64,000 nt of DNA from Crystallibacter permensis (GTDB lineage: Bacteria > Actinomycetota > Actinomycetes > Actinomycetales > Micrococcaceae): positions 124,001-188,000 of the forward strand of contig NZ_JAODLR010000005.1 in assembly GCF_025960875.1 (NCBI RefSeq). Reading direction: 5' to 3'. This document shows, piece by piece, positions 47,245-58,137 of this stretch. Each line of letters starts with the position of its first letter. Position 1 is the first letter of the stretch. Below the pieces are notes generated by a model that had not been told where the DNA came from, made no database searches, and saw only the letters and a program-made list of their open reading frames with translations. A program made the position numbers and the translations under genes.

Positions 47245-48006
47245 CTACGCGCCGAAACGGCGCTGCCGGCTCGCGTAATCGCGCAGTGCGCGCAGGAAAT
47301 CCAGCCGGCGGAAATCGGGCCAGAGGGCCTCGCAGAAGTAGAACTCGCTGTAGGCGCTCTGCCACATCAGGAAGCCCGAGAGCCGCTGTTCGCCGGAGGT
47401 GCGGATGACCAGATCCGGGTCCGGCAGGCCGCGTGTGTAGAGGTAGCGGGAGATGTCGTCCACATCGAGTGCGTCCGCAACGGAGTTCAGGTCCCGGCCG
47501 TCCCGGGCCGCGGTGTAGAGCAGGCCCTTGACCGCGTCCACGATCTCCTGGCGGCCGCCATAGCCGATCGCAACGTTGACGTGCACGCCGTCGACGCCCT
47601 TGGTCTGTTCCGCCAGCTGGCAGACCTTGTCGCTGAGGTATTCCGGCAGCGTTTCTAGCGCGCCGACCGGGCTCACCCGGACGTTCTTCCCCTCGCCGAG
47701 CCGGTCCAGGGTGTTGGCGATGATCCCCATGAGCTGTTCCAATTCCTCACCGGAACGGTTCATGTTGTCGGTGGAGAGCATGTAGAGCGTCACCACTTTG
47801 ACCCCGAGCTCGTCGCACCAGCCCAGGAACTCCAGGATCTTCTCCGCGCCGGCCTGATGGCCTTCGCGCGTGGGAGTGCCGGCGAGCTTAGCCCAGCGGC
47901 GGTTCCCGTCGACGACGACGCCGATATGGCCGGGGATCCGCTCCTGCGCCAGGGTCCGCTGCAGCTTGCGCTCATAGAGGCGGTACACCACAGCCGGAAG
48001 TCTCAA
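47245..48006 (-). CDS. Isoprenyl transferase (short-chain Z-isoprenyl diphosphate synthase type)
   Basis: A 253-residue cis-prenyltransferase. The catalytic motif GHIGVVVDGNRRWAKLAGT and the downstream VNVAIGYGGRQEIVDAVKGLL, PDPDLVIRTSGEQRLSGFLMWQSAYSEF blocks (split over the C-terminal half) are intact. The opening RLPAVVYRLYERKLQ resembles Rv1086, which makes Z,E-farnesyl diphosphate feeding decaprenyl phosphate synthesis, the lipid carrier of cell-wall and mannosylation sugars. The start is uncertain: I favour TTG 48006 because homology begins there and GGGCGGG lies upstream. A GTG at 48192 would add 62 unconserved residues and overlap the trhA start. Confidence 0.85.
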   Translation of the reverse strand: MRLPAVVYRLYERKLQRTLAQERIPGHIGVVVDGNRRWAKLAGTPTREGHQAGAEKILEFLGWCDELGVKVVTLYMLSTDNMNRSGEELEQLMGIIANTLDRLGEGKNVRVSPVGALETLPEYLSDKVCQLAEQTKGVDGVHVNVAIGYGGRQEIVDAVKGLLYTAARDGRDLNSVADALDVDDISRYLYTRGLPDPDLVIRTSGEQRLSGFLMWQSAYSEFYFCEALWPDFRRLDFLRALRDYASRQRRFGA

Positions 48007-48155
48007 CTGTGCACCCGCCCTTTCCTTGTCAGCAACCAACGGAGAAAATACTATCGCTTCCGCTACCGGTCCACGTTCCAGGTTGCCAGTAGCGGGGCTT
48101 TCATTCAGCGGCAACGCCGCACCACGTGGCGGTGAGGTGACGCATTCCACTGGAA

Positions 48156-48161
48156 TAGAAT
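48156..48161 (+). promoter_or_regulatory. Candidate -10 box for leaderless trhA
   Basis: TAGAAT, six bases before ATG 48168. Confidence 0.55.
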
Positions 48162-48167
48162 GCGCAT

Positions 48168-48907
48168 ATGACTCCTCGCGGCACCTTGCCACACGACTCC
48201 TATGACCGGGACCCGGAACAAAACGACGGCCCCCTCGAGTCCGCCGTGGAAGAAGTCGCCGATGCGCTGAACATCAAGCCCAAGCTCCGCGGCTGGCTGC
48301 ACGCCGGCGCCACACCCCTCGCGCTGATCGCGGGCATCATCCTGGTCAGCATGGCACCCACGCCGGCCGGCAAGCTGACCTCCGGGATCTACGCGCTGAC
48401 AGGCCTACTGCTGTTCGGCGTGAGCGCTGTCTACCACCGGGGCGACTGGGAACCCAGGACCAAGCTGATCCTCAAGCGGCTGGACCACACCAACATCATG
48501 CTGGTCATCGCCGGCTCCTACACCCCGCTGGCCTGGGCACTGCTGGAGCGGCCCAAAGCGACGCTGCTGCTATGGCTGATCTGGTGCGCAGCCCTCGCCG
48601 GAGTCGCTTTCCGGGTGCTGTGGCCCAACGCCCCCCGGTGGCTCTATGTGCCCGTCTACATCGGCCTTGGTCTGGCCGCGCTTTTCTATCTCCCGGACTT
48701 CTACTCCGCGGACCCCGCCGCCACCATCCTCATCTGTGTGGGCGGTGCCTTCTATATTGCCGGCGCGGTGTTCTACGGCTTGAAGAAACCGAACCTTTCG
48801 GTGACGTGGTTCGGCTTCCATGAGCTGTTCCACGCGTTCACCGTGGTCGGTTTCAGCTGCCACTTCGCCGCCATCATGATGGCCGTTCTGAGCGCCGGCG
48901 CCGCCGC

Positions 48908-48911
<4 letters not shown>
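48168..48911 (+). CDS. trhA: PAQR-family membrane homeostasis protein (hemolysin III type)
   Basis: A 247-residue protein with seven membrane segments. PAQR/Hly-III landmarks are visible: GWLHAGATPLALIAGI, the SAVYHRG motif after segment 2 and HTNIMLVIAGSYTP with the conserved metal-site His, then FGFHELFHAFTVVGFSCHFAA with the second and third His near the C-terminus. Bacterial TrhA members are linked to membrane energy/lipid homeostasis rather than true haemolysis. It is leaderless by its -10 spacing. The final TAG shares a CTAG with the stop of the convergent DUF255 gene, so the two coding ends overlap by four bases. Confidence 0.9.
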
Positions 48912-51059
<2,148 letters not shown>

Positions 51060-51065
51060 GATCAG

Positions 51066-51455
51066 CTACCCCACGCGATCCGGGCCGGACTTGTCCCCGC
51101 GGGCTTCATCGGTGCGCTTGCCGCCGGTGATCTTTTCATCGAACCCGTCCTGAAGCCGGAACTCGCGCCCCGTGTCCGCAGCGGAGCCGCCCGGCCGGCC
51201 TTCGCCGTCGTCGTTCTGGTCTGCTGCCTTCCGCTCTGCTGCCTCGAGCACGGCGGCTTCCTCAACCTGCTGGCGGTAGCGCACGCGCCGGATCCGTCGG
51301 GCCATGTCCCAGATCAGGAGGATGATGGCTGCAGCCAGGAAGAAGGTGGCGAAGAAGCCCCAGGCACCGGGCGTGACCTGGTCGGGGTCAAGGCCCGGAC
51401 GCAGCGAGGGCTCGTCGTTCGGGGCTGCGGCGGCAAATACGTGCAACAGGTGCAA
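51066..51455 (-). CDS. Small single-pass membrane protein of unknown function
   Basis: A 129-residue protein with a short N-terminal lead, one membrane segment (about residues 30-50, WGFFATFFLAAAIILLIWDM), a basic RRIRRVRYRQQ stretch, a short coiled-coil-like Glu/Ala helix, and a charged tail containing QNDDG, encoded by a word-variant. No domain is recognised, though proteins of this layout occur next to mca and DUF255 genes in related organisms. The only plausible start is TTG 51455 (or TTG 51446), with AAAGAGA a short distance upstream. The DUF255 gene begins six bases after its stop, so they are cotranscribed. Confidence 0.65.
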   Translation of the reverse strand: MHLLHVFAAAAPNDEPSLRPGLDPDQVTPGAWGFFATFFLAAAIILLIWDMARRIRRVRYRQQVEEAAVLEAAERKAADQNDDGEGRPGGSAADTGREFRLQDGFDEKITGGKRTDEARGDKSGPDRVG

Positions 51456-51537
51456 AAGTCAGTCTCTTTCTGGCAGAACCCGGGACAAATCGCCCGGAAG
51501 AGGCACAAGGTGCCCGGAAAATCAGGTGGTGCTGTCT

Positions 51538-52470
51538 CTATCGTATGCCAGCAAAGAAGTCCGTTTCCGGCACCGAGGTTTTCACCCGGGCGTCAACCAG
51601 CGTGTAGTCCTCCCACGGCCAGACCTTGCGCTGCATATCCGGCGATACGGCGAAGAAGAAACCGTCGGGCTCGATCTGCGTGCGGTGGGCCAGCAGGGCG
51701 CGGTCGCGATGCTCGAAGAAGTCCCCGCAGTCGATCTGCGTGGTGGTCCGGTGGACCGGCATCGGCGGCTGGTGCCCCTCGGCATCCGCCTCCTGCCACG
51801 CGGCAATGCGGGCGGCATACGGCGACTGCAGGCCGGCCTCTTCGAGGGCGAAGTGCAGGGCGCGGAACCTCTCGGGATTGAAGGCGCGGTCGAAGTAAAG
51901 CTTCAGCGGCGTCCAGGGTTCGCCGGCATGGGGGTAGCTCTCGGCGTCGCCGGCGGCGTTGTAGGCCTCCACGGCAACCTTGTGCGCCATGATGTGGTCC
52001 GGGTGCGGGTAGCCGCCGTTCTCGTCGTAGCTGATGATCACGTGGGGCTGGAACTCGCGGACCAGGCGGACCAGCGGTGCCGCGGCGCGCTCCAGCGGCA
52101 GCGTGGCAAAGCTGCCGAAGGGCAGCGGCGGCAGCGGGTCGCCCTGCGGCAGGCCCGAGTCGACGAAACCAAGCCAGCGGTGCGCAACGCCGAGCTCCTT
52201 GGCGGCGTCGGCCATTTCCAGCCGGCGCAGGCCGGGCAGGTCGCGCAGGGCGTGCGGAACCGCGGCCACCTCCGCGTTCAGGATGTCGCCCCGCTCACCG
52301 CCGGTGCAGGTGACGACCATAACGTCGACGCCGGCCGCTGCGTAGCTGGCCATCGTCGCCGCACCCTTGCTCGACTCGTCGTCGGGGTGCGCATGGACCG
52401 CGAGCAGGCGAAGCCGGCCCCCGGAACTGCTTCCCTTGGTGGCCACGCCGGGCTGTGCGGGGATGCTCAC
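51538..52470 (-). CDS. mca: Mycothiol S-conjugate amidase
   Basis: A 310-residue PIG-L/LmbE-fold zinc amidase. The metal motif HAHPDDES lies near the N-terminus and the second ligand site in GGYPHPDHIMAHKVAVEAY. The substrate lid regions TGGERGDILN and SYDENGG are conserved. Mca cleaves mycothiol conjugates to mercapturic acids for export, so its presence marks a mycothiol-using actinobacterium. The length and the Mca-type C-terminus separate it from the deacetylase MshB. GTG 52470 has AGGAG six bases upstream. It is divergent from DUF4307, matching the conserved mca - DUF4307 - greA order. Confidence 0.94.
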   Translation of the reverse strand: MSIPAQPGVATKGSSSGGRLRLLAVHAHPDDESSKGAATMASYAAAGVDVMVVTCTGGERGDILNAEVAAVPHALRDLPGLRRLEMADAAKELGVAHRWLGFVDSGLPQGDPLPPLPFGSFATLPLERAAAPLVRLVREFQPHVIISYDENGGYPHPDHIMAHKVAVEAYNAAGDAESYPHAGEPWTPLKLYFDRAFNPERFRALHFALEEAGLQSPYAARIAAWQEADAEGHQPPMPVHRTTTQIDCGDFFEHRDRALLAHRTQIEPDGFFFAVSPDMQRKVWPWEDYTLVDARVKTSVPETDFFAGIR

Positions 52471-52542
52471 GAAAGACTCCTGGTGATCTACGAACGGACT
52501 ATGACTGAATTCTGAAGGGACCGGGGCGCTCCCGGGACGCGA

Positions 52543-52548
52543 TAAAGT
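52543..52548 (+). promoter_or_regulatory. Candidate -10 box for leaderless DUF4307 gene
   Basis: TAAAGT, six bases before GTG 52555. Confidence 0.5.
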
Positions 52549-52554
52549 GGTGGT

Positions 52555-53007
52555 GTGAGCACCACCGGACCCACTCCCACGGACACCTCGTCCGGCTTAA
52601 GCGTAGCCAATCGCTACGGCGCCCCAAAGCGCGGGCTCAGCGGGAAAGCCAAAAAGTGGATGGCCATCGCCGCGCTGGCTGTCGCCGTCGTCATCGCCGG
52701 CTGGATGTCCTTCTCCATCCAGGGCTCCGAGGACGTCTCAAGCACCGACGTCGGATTCAATCTTAGCGACGACGGAACAGTAGTGGTGGACTTCCAGGTC
52801 ATGAAGGATGCGGACGCCACGGCGCAGTGCGCGGTCCAGGCCCTGAGCGAGAACTACGCGATCGTCGGTTGGAAGGTTGTCACCATCGGTCCCAACGGGG
52901 AGGACGAGGGAGCAGCCAACGGCCGCACCACGGCACACCGCGTAGAACTCAGGACGGAATCCCCCGCGACTACCGGCGGCGTCGACAGCTGCTGGATTGT
53001 GGACTGA
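52555..53007 (+). CDS. DUF4307 family membrane-anchored protein
   Basis: A 150-residue protein with one membrane segment (about residues 36-55, MAIAALAVAVVIAGWMSFSI) and a small extracytoplasmic domain with a conserved Cys pair (ATAQCAVQALSENYAIVGWK and the C-terminal DSCWIVD), which may form a disulfide. This is the actinobacterial DUF4307 family (Rv1081c type); its function is unknown. The conserved position between mca and greA suggests a shared stress or envelope role. The start is a leaderless GTG. Confidence 0.88.
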   Translation: MSTTGPTPTDTSSGLSVANRYGAPKRGLSGKAKKWMAIAALAVAVVIAGWMSFSIQGSEDVSSTDVGFNLSDDGTVVVDFQVMKDADATAQCAVQALSENYAIVGWKVVTIGPNGEDEGAANGRTTAHRVELRTESPATTGGVDSCWIVD

Positions 53008-53132
53008 CCCGGCCGGTGGCTCTCCGGTGCCCGTGCCGAAACGGGCGTCAAAATCCGAAGCAAATGTTGCAGCTCGGTCTCGGTTATTGGGATTTGCTTC
53101 TGTGATTGACTAGACTTATTCAAATACATTCC

Positions 53133-53223
53133 ACCCCGCCCATCAGGTGACTAAGGAAATTCGCTAGACGAGTCACCAGTATGGCGGGGTCTTTGCATGG
53201 AAGCGGCTGCCACCAGGCGGCCG
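53133..53223 (+). ncRNA. Structured 5' leader of greA
   Basis: Two folds lie between the likely promoter (TAGACT near 53110) and the greA start. The first is nested: ACCCCGCC (53133-53140) pairs with GGCGGGGT (53183-53190), and inside it GGTGACT (53146-53152) pairs with AGTCACC (53171-53177). The second is CGGCTGCC/GGCGGCCG (53204-53223). This is much more structure than other gene leaders in the window show, suggesting an attenuator, protein-binding leader or a released small RNA. Confidence 0.55.
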
Positions 53224-53289
53224 TTTCTGCAATAAGTAACCGTGCCGGAGTCTCAGCTTTGAAAACCGGCAGTAACTAAGGAGAAGTAC

Positions 53290-53781
53290 GTGTCTACATC
53301 CAGCGCATCCGTCGCCTGGCTCACCCAGGAGTCCTACGACCGCCTGAAGGCTGAACTGGATCATCTCTCCGGCCCCGGCCGTACGGAGATTGTTGCCCGT
53401 ATTGAGCAGGCCCGTTCCGAGGGAGACCTCAAGGAAAACGGCGGTTACCATGCAGCCAAAGAGGAACAGGGCAAAGCAGAGGCACGCATCCGGCAGCTGA
53501 GCGAGCTGCTTCGCAACGCGCACGTGGGGGAAGCACCTGCCGATGACGGCGTTGTCGAACCGGGCATGGTTGTTGAAGCCAAAGTCGCCGGCGACAAGGA
53601 AACCTTCCTGCTCGGCAGCCGCGAAGTTGCCGGCGACGCCGCCATCGACGTCTACAGCGAGCGGTCAGCCCTCGGCGCCGCAATCCAAGGCCTCAAAGCA
53701 GGCGACAAGACCACTTACACGGCCCCGAACGGCAAAGAAATCACGGTGGAAATCATCTCCGCCAAGCCGTACAAGGGCTAA
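53290..53781 (+). CDS. greA: Transcription elongation factor GreA
   Basis: A 163-residue GreA. The N-terminal coiled coil carries the acidic tip motif GDLKENGGYHAAKEEQGK with the Asp and Glu needed for RNA polymerase-assisted transcript cleavage. The C-terminal FKBP-like domain ends SALGAAIQGLKAGDKTTY and ISAKPYKG. GreA rescues backtracked RNA polymerase. The GTG start has AAGGAG at ideal spacing, unlike the leaderless neighbours, and the gene has a ~170-base structured leader. A strong intrinsic terminator follows. Confidence 0.96.
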   Translation: MSTSSASVAWLTQESYDRLKAELDHLSGPGRTEIVARIEQARSEGDLKENGGYHAAKEEQGKAEARIRQLSELLRNAHVGEAPADDGVVEPGMVVEAKVAGDKETFLLGSREVAGDAAIDVYSERSALGAAIQGLKAGDKTTYTAPNGKEITVEIISAKPYKG

Positions 53782-53807
53782 AGCAGCATCCGGCCAGACC
53801 GGATTCG

Positions 53808-53842
53808 AATGGCGGGTTCCCCACCGGGAGCCCGCCATTTTT
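53808..53842 (+). terminator. greA intrinsic terminator
   Basis: AATGGCGGG...CCCGCCATT stem followed by TTTTT, starting about 27 bases after the greA stop. Confidence 0.9.
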
Positions 53843-53873
53843 CTCAGCAGCCCTTTGCCAACGGCGCCAAAAT

Positions 53874-53884
53874 AACGACGGCGG
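53874..53884. repeat. AACGACGGCGG word (intergenic copy)
   Basis: Exact 11-mer between the greA terminator and the end of the rhomboid gene, immediately followed by a small GGCAG/CTGCC hairpin that reaches the rhomboid stop. Confidence 0.6.
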
Positions 53885-53893
53885 CAGTTGGCT

Positions 53894-54505
53894 TTAGCTG
53901 CCCACGCGCCGGTTCCCGCGCCGCGAACCCTTGCGCAGCAGGACGGCCGCCAGCACTCCCCCGACCGCCCCGAAAAGGTGGGCCTGCCACGAAATGCCGG
54001 AGCCCGGCGTCGGCAATACGCCCCACAGGACCGAGCCGTAGAACATGAAGATCACCACGGCCAGCAGAATCTGCTTCCAGCTGCGGTTGTAGAACCCGCG
54101 CACCAGCAGGTAGGTCAGGAAGCCGAAGACCAGTCCCGAGGAGCCGACCGTCAGGCCCGCGCCGGTGAGCCAGACGCCGACGCCGGATACCAGCCAGCTG
54201 GAGGCGAGGACCGCGACAAACCGGCGCACGCCCTCCAGGAACACCAGGAACCCCAGCACCACCAAGGGCAGATTGTTGCTGAGCAGGTGGCTGAAGTCCG
54301 CGTGCAACAGGGGCGAAAAGATGATGCCGTCCAGCCCGTAGAGCGTCCGCGGGATGTTTCCCAGCAGGAAATTGAGCTCGCGCCCGGTCGACACGTTGAC
54401 TATCTGGACGCCCCACAGCACGGCAGTGAGGACCCCGAGCACCACCAGTCCCCGCCGCGCCCGTGACGCTTGGATCCGGGGTGCCTGGCCTGACGAGTCG
54501 GCCAT
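53894..54505 (-). CDS. Rhomboid-family intramembrane serine protease
   Basis: A 203-residue, six-segment rhomboid. The catalytic Ser123 is in TVGSSGLVFGFL (GxSG motif) and the partner His176 in WQAHLFGAVGG. HADFSHLLSNNLPLVVLG supplies the conserved Asn/His environment of segment 2. It would cut membrane proteins within the bilayer; substrates are unknown. It starts two bases after the ilvA stop, the third gene of the AI-2E transporter - ilvA - rhomboid operon. Confidence 0.92.
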   Translation of the reverse strand: MADSSGQAPRIQASRARRGLVVLGVLTAVLWGVQIVNVSTGRELNFLLGNIPRTLYGLDGIIFSPLLHADFSHLLSNNLPLVVLGFLVFLEGVRRFVAVLASSWLVSGVGVWLTGAGLTVGSSGLVFGFLTYLLVRGFYNRSWKQILLAVVIFMFYGSVLWGVLPTPGSGISWQAHLFGAVGGVLAAVLLRKGSRRGNRRVGS

Positions 54506-54507
54506 GG

Positions 54508-55746
54508 CTAATGCACAACGACGGGCTGGAAGCCCTCCGCGCGCAGATTTCCCAGCACCTGCTTGCAGTGCTCGTGGCCCTTGGTCTCGATGTCGATGGT
54601 GATGGCCACGTCCCCCATGCTGATGGACCCGCCGATGCGGGTGTGGTCCACGCGGGTGACGTTCGCGTCCGACTCGGCGATGATGCGCGAGATCTGGGCC
54701 AGCGAACCGGGCCGGTCGTCCAGCATGATGCGCACGGACATAAACCGCCCCGAGGCGTACAGACCGCGCTGGATTACCTTCAGCATCAGCATCGGATCAA
54801 TGTTGCCGCCGGAGAGGATGACAGCCGTGGTGCCGGGATTCTCGATGACCCCTTCCATCAGCGCGGCCACGCCCACGGCGCCGGCCGGCTCCACCACCAG
54901 CTTGGACCGCTCGATCAGGAAGATCAGCGCCCTGGCGAGGGCATCCTCGCTGACCGTGACCACGTCGTCGACCAGCTCGCGGATGATGGAAAACGGCACC
55001 TGTCCCGGCCGGCCAACGGCAATGCCGTCCGCCATGGTGGAGACTTTCTGCAGCGGCACCAGTGCGTCAGCGGCCAACGACGGCGGGTAGGCGGCGGCGT
55101 TTTCAGCCTGCACACCGATGACCCTGATCTCGCGGCCCAGCTCCTTGGCGCGGGCCTTGATCGCCGTCGCCACCCCGGCCAGCAGTCCGCCGCCGCCGAC
55201 ACCCATGACCACGGTGTCCACGTTGGGGATCTGATCCAGCACCTCCAGGCCGACGGTCCCCTGCCCGGCGATGATGTCCGTGTTGTCGAAGGGGTGGACG
55301 AAGACGGAGCCGGTTTCATCCGCGTAACGCTGGGCCTCGGCCAGGGCTTCGTCAACGTTGTGGCCGTGCAGGACAACTTCCGCGCCGTGGCCGCGGGTTG
55401 CCGCCAGCTTGGGCAGGGCGACGCCCATGGGCATGAAGATCCGGGCCTTGATGCCCAGCCTGGCCGCGGCGACGGCCACGCCCTGGGCGTGGTTTCCCGC
55501 GGACGCCGCAACCACGCCGCGCGCCCGCTCCTCTTCGTTCAGGCGGGCCATGCGCACATAGGCGCCGCGGACCTTGAACGAGCCCGCGCGCTGCAGATTC
55601 TCACACTTGAAGTAGACATCGGACCCGGTCATCCGGCCCAGCGCTCGGGACTGCTCGACCGGGGTCAGCTCGATCACGCCGTCGAGCAATTCGGCGGCAT
55701 CCATGATGTCGTCAACGGTAACGGGAAGTGCTTTCAGATCCATCAT
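54508..55746 (-). CDS. ilvA: Threonine ammonia-lyase (biosynthetic type, short form)
   Basis: A 412-residue PLP enzyme. The cofactor lysine is in RAGSFKVRGAYVRMA, the PLP phosphate loop in GVGGGGLLAGVATA, and a single C-terminal ACT-like domain (residues ~330-412) ends the protein. It deaminates threonine to 2-oxobutyrate for isoleucine synthesis. One regulatory ACT-like unit rather than two is typical of this shorter actinobacterial form. The start overlaps the stop of the AI-2E transporter gene (ATGA). Confidence 0.93.
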   Translation of the reverse strand: MMDLKALPVTVDDIMDAAELLDGVIELTPVEQSRALGRMTGSDVYFKCENLQRAGSFKVRGAYVRMARLNEEERARGVVAASAGNHAQGVAVAAARLGIKARIFMPMGVALPKLAATRGHGAEVVLHGHNVDEALAEAQRYADETGSVFVHPFDNTDIIAGQGTVGLEVLDQIPNVDTVVMGVGGGGLLAGVATAIKARAKELGREIRVIGVQAENAAAYPPSLAADALVPLQKVSTMADGIAVGRPGQVPFSIIRELVDDVVTVSEDALARALIFLIERSKLVVEPAGAVGVAALMEGVIENPGTTAVILSGGNIDPMLMLKVIQRGLYASGRFMSVRIMLDDRPGSLAQISRIIAESDANVTRVDHTRIGGSISMGDVAITIDIETKGHEHCKQVLGNLRAEGFQPVVVH

Positions 55747-57143
55747 TTTCGCAGTTCGTTCCTATCCTCGGGGGCATTACCGCCCGGTTCCCCAACTTCA
55801 GTCTTTTCGGGCTTCATATTCTCGACGGCGGCGCCCTCCGCAGTCCCGTCCCTGGCATCGGGTTTCACCGCGCCGCCCTGTTTTAGGGCGACCCCGGCGT
55901 CGTTCTTTGCCTCATCCCCGGACCCGTCATCGTTGTCCGGCGAAGAACCTCCGGCCCCGCGTGCACCTTTCGTACCCGGCGCCTCGGCCAACGGTTCACT
56001 GGGCCCTTGCCCGACGAGCGCGCTGTCATGTTCCCAGTCCCGGGCCGCGATGTACTTCACTACCGTGTTGACGATGGCCAGCAGCGGAACGGCGAAGAGC
56101 GCACCGGGAATTCCGGCCACCATGGTGCCGCCGGCCACGGCAATCACCACGGCCAGCGGATGCAGGGATACCGCCTTGCCCATGATCACCGGCTGGAGGA
56201 CGTGGCTTTCCAGCTGCTGGACGCCCAGCACAATGGCCAGCATGATCAGGGCGTTGACCCAGCCGTTGGCTACCAGGGCCAACAGCACCGCCACGAAGCC
56301 GGTGACCAAGGCACCGACAATCGGGATGAAGGAGCCGATGAACACCAGCACGCTCAACGGCAGTGCAAGCGGGACGCCGATGATCGCCGCGCCGGCACCA
56401 ATGCCGACGGCGTCCACAAACGCCACGAACACCTGGACGCGGATGTATTGGACGAGCGAATGCCAGCCCTTGCGGCCGGCACCGTTGCTTGCCGCGCGGG
56501 CCCGTTTAGGCAGCAGCCCGACGACGAACGTCCAGATCCGCTCGCCGTCGAGCAGGAAGAAAATCAGCGCGAAAATTGCCAGCAGCAGTCCGGTCACGAG
56601 GTGGCCGGCAGTGGAGCCGACAGAGAGGGCGCTCGAGAGGATGGCGCTGCTATTGTTCTGCAGCTGGTCCAGCAGCTCGTTGATGTAGTCGTTCAGCTGG
56701 GCCGAGGTCAGTGCCAAGGGACCATCGGTCAGCCAGCCCTGGATCTGCCGCACACCCTCCAGCGCCTGGTCCCACAGTTCGCGGAAGCCGAAGAACAGCT
56801 GGCGCCCCACCAGGGACAGCGCCCCGCCCATCAGGCCCAGGAAGCCCAGGATCGTGATGGCGACGGCCAGGCCGCCGGGCACTTTGGCCTTGTGGAGGAA
56901 GCGGACCACGGGCTGGAGCAAGCCCGCCAGCAGGGCGGCGACCATGAGCGGAATGATGATCAGCGAGATATAGCTGAGCAGCCAGATCAGCACCCCGACC
57001 ACCACAATGATCAAGCCGAGCCGCCAGGCCCAGGCCGCACTGATCCGCAGGGCGTACGGAACGTCCTCGCGGACATGGTGAGCACCGGTTCCGGCGCGCG
57101 GGCCGGCGGCCGGTGGACGGTTCTCGGGGAAGGGCCGGGTCAT
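55743..57143 (-). CDS. AI-2E family transporter (PerM-like)
   Basis: A 466-residue membrane protein with about eight segments in the AI-2E/PerM layout: GLIIVVVGVLIWLLSYISLI early, then IPLMVAALLAGLLQPVVRFL, and the conserved late region IGVPLALPLSVLVFIGSFIPIVGALVTG. A ~95-residue acidic C-terminal tail contains DNDDG and KNDAG clusters. Members export diverse small molecules or act as antiporters; the name reflects one proposed substrate only. ATG 57143 is chosen because the longer frame runs into the neighbouring gene. It is the first gene of the operon with ilvA and the rhomboid gene. Confidence 0.88.
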   Translation of the reverse strand: MTRPFPENRPPAAGPRAGTGAHHVREDVPYALRISAAWAWRLGLIIVVVGVLIWLLSYISLIIIPLMVAALLAGLLQPVVRFLHKAKVPGGLAVAITILGFLGLMGGALSLVGRQLFFGFRELWDQALEGVRQIQGWLTDGPLALTSAQLNDYINELLDQLQNNSSAILSSALSVGSTAGHLVTGLLLAIFALIFFLLDGERIWTFVVGLLPKRARAASNGAGRKGWHSLVQYIRVQVFVAFVDAVGIGAGAAIIGVPLALPLSVLVFIGSFIPIVGALVTGFVAVLLALVANGWVNALIMLAIVLGVQQLESHVLQPVIMGKAVSLHPLAVVIAVAGGTMVAGIPGALFAVPLLAIVNTVVKYIAARDWEHDSALVGQGPSEPLAEAPGTKGARGAGGSSPDNDDGSGDEAKNDAGVALKQGGAVKPDARDGTAEGAAVENMKPEKTEVGEPGGNAPEDRNELRK

Positions 57144-57162
57144 AGTGTCAATAGTTTCATAT

Positions 57163-58098
57163 TCACGCCCGGACATTCGTCGGACTGACCTTGGCGCTGA
57201 TGCCCCAGCTGCCGCCGAATTCAGCGCCGGGCTCCAGCCAGATGAGCCCATCGCCGGAGTTGAACGCATTCGCAGGCGCCGTCATCGGTTCAATGGCCAC
57301 CGCCTGTGCCCGCCCCGGGTACTTGTCTGTCACGAACACATGCGTGTAGGGGAATGTTTCGTCCTGCCATAAAGTCACGGATCTGCCGTCCGAGACGCTC
57401 AAGGTGCTTTCCACCCGGCCGCTGGCGGCCGGAATCAGGTCGGTGTAGGCACGGTCCATGTCCAACGGGCCCACCTCTCGCCCGGCGCGCAGGTCCACTC
57501 CTTCTGCGGCGGGCGCCTTGTCCCGGGGAATCAGCGTCTCATCCGTGATCAGGTACGTCTCGCCGGGGACGGTCAGCGTCAGGCCCGACGTGTCTTCCTG
57601 TCCCAGCCGCAGGTAGGGATGCGCGCCGAGGGCCACGGGCGCGGCCTCCGCCGAATGGTTGACCAGCGACTGCGTGACCTTCAGGTCGCCGTCGTTATCC
57701 AGCTCGTAGCGCACGCGGTGGGTGAGGTGGAACGGATAGCCGTGCTGCGGGAAGATCCCGGCCTGGAGCGAAACGGCGGATTCGGTGTGTTCCACCTTGC
57801 GGTAGCCGGTGTTCCGCAGCAGCCCGTGGGTGGCGTGGCCGCGCTTGAGCTCCGTGATGTCCAGCCTTTGTTCCTTGCCGTTGAGGGTCCAGACCGCTTT
57901 GTCCACCCGGTTGGGCCACGGTGCCAGCAGAATCCCCACTGCCCCCGGCGGAATCTGGTCGTCGCCGAAGGTCTCCGTCAGCTGCACGGAGTTCTTCTCG
58001 AACAACCGCAGGCAGGCAGCGAGTTCCGTAATGACGGCGCGTGAGTCTCCGCGGACAATCTCAAACTGTTCACCGGTGGCAAAGGTAGGGTGGCTCAT
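57163..58098 (-). CDS. Aldose 1-epimerase family protein
   Basis: A 311-residue galactose mutarotase-like beta-supersandwich protein. It has GILLAPWPNRVDKAVWTLNG near the front, HATHGLLRNTGY with the catalytic-type His, VALGAHPYLRLG with a second conserved His, and AVAIEPMTAPANAFNSGDGL with the catalytic Glu. Mutarotases feed alpha-galactose to GalK; the divergent galT-galK operon makes that role likely. ATG 58098 follows TACGTT by six bases, so it is leaderless. Confidence 0.9.
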   Translation of the reverse strand: MSHPTFATGEQFEIVRGDSRAVITELAACLRLFEKNSVQLTETFGDDQIPPGAVGILLAPWPNRVDKAVWTLNGKEQRLDITELKRGHATHGLLRNTGYRKVEHTESAVSLQAGIFPQHGYPFHLTHRVRYELDNDGDLKVTQSLVNHSAEAAPVALGAHPYLRLGQEDTSGLTLTVPGETYLITDETLIPRDKAPAAEGVDLRAGREVGPLDMDRAYTDLIPAASGRVESTLSVSDGRSVTLWQDETFPYTHVFVTDKYPGRAQAVAIEPMTAPANAFNSGDGLIWLEPGAEFGGSWGISAKVSPTNVRA

Positions 58099-58104
58099 AG
58101 CTAA

Positions 58105-58110
58105 AACGTA
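58105..58110 (-). promoter_or_regulatory. Candidate -10 box for leaderless aldose epimerase gene
   Basis: TACGTT on the minus strand, six bases before ATG 58098. It lies in the 39-base divergent region shared with galT. Confidence 0.5.
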
Positions 58111-58137
58111 CCGGAGAATGCATCCTCAGGAGCCGCC

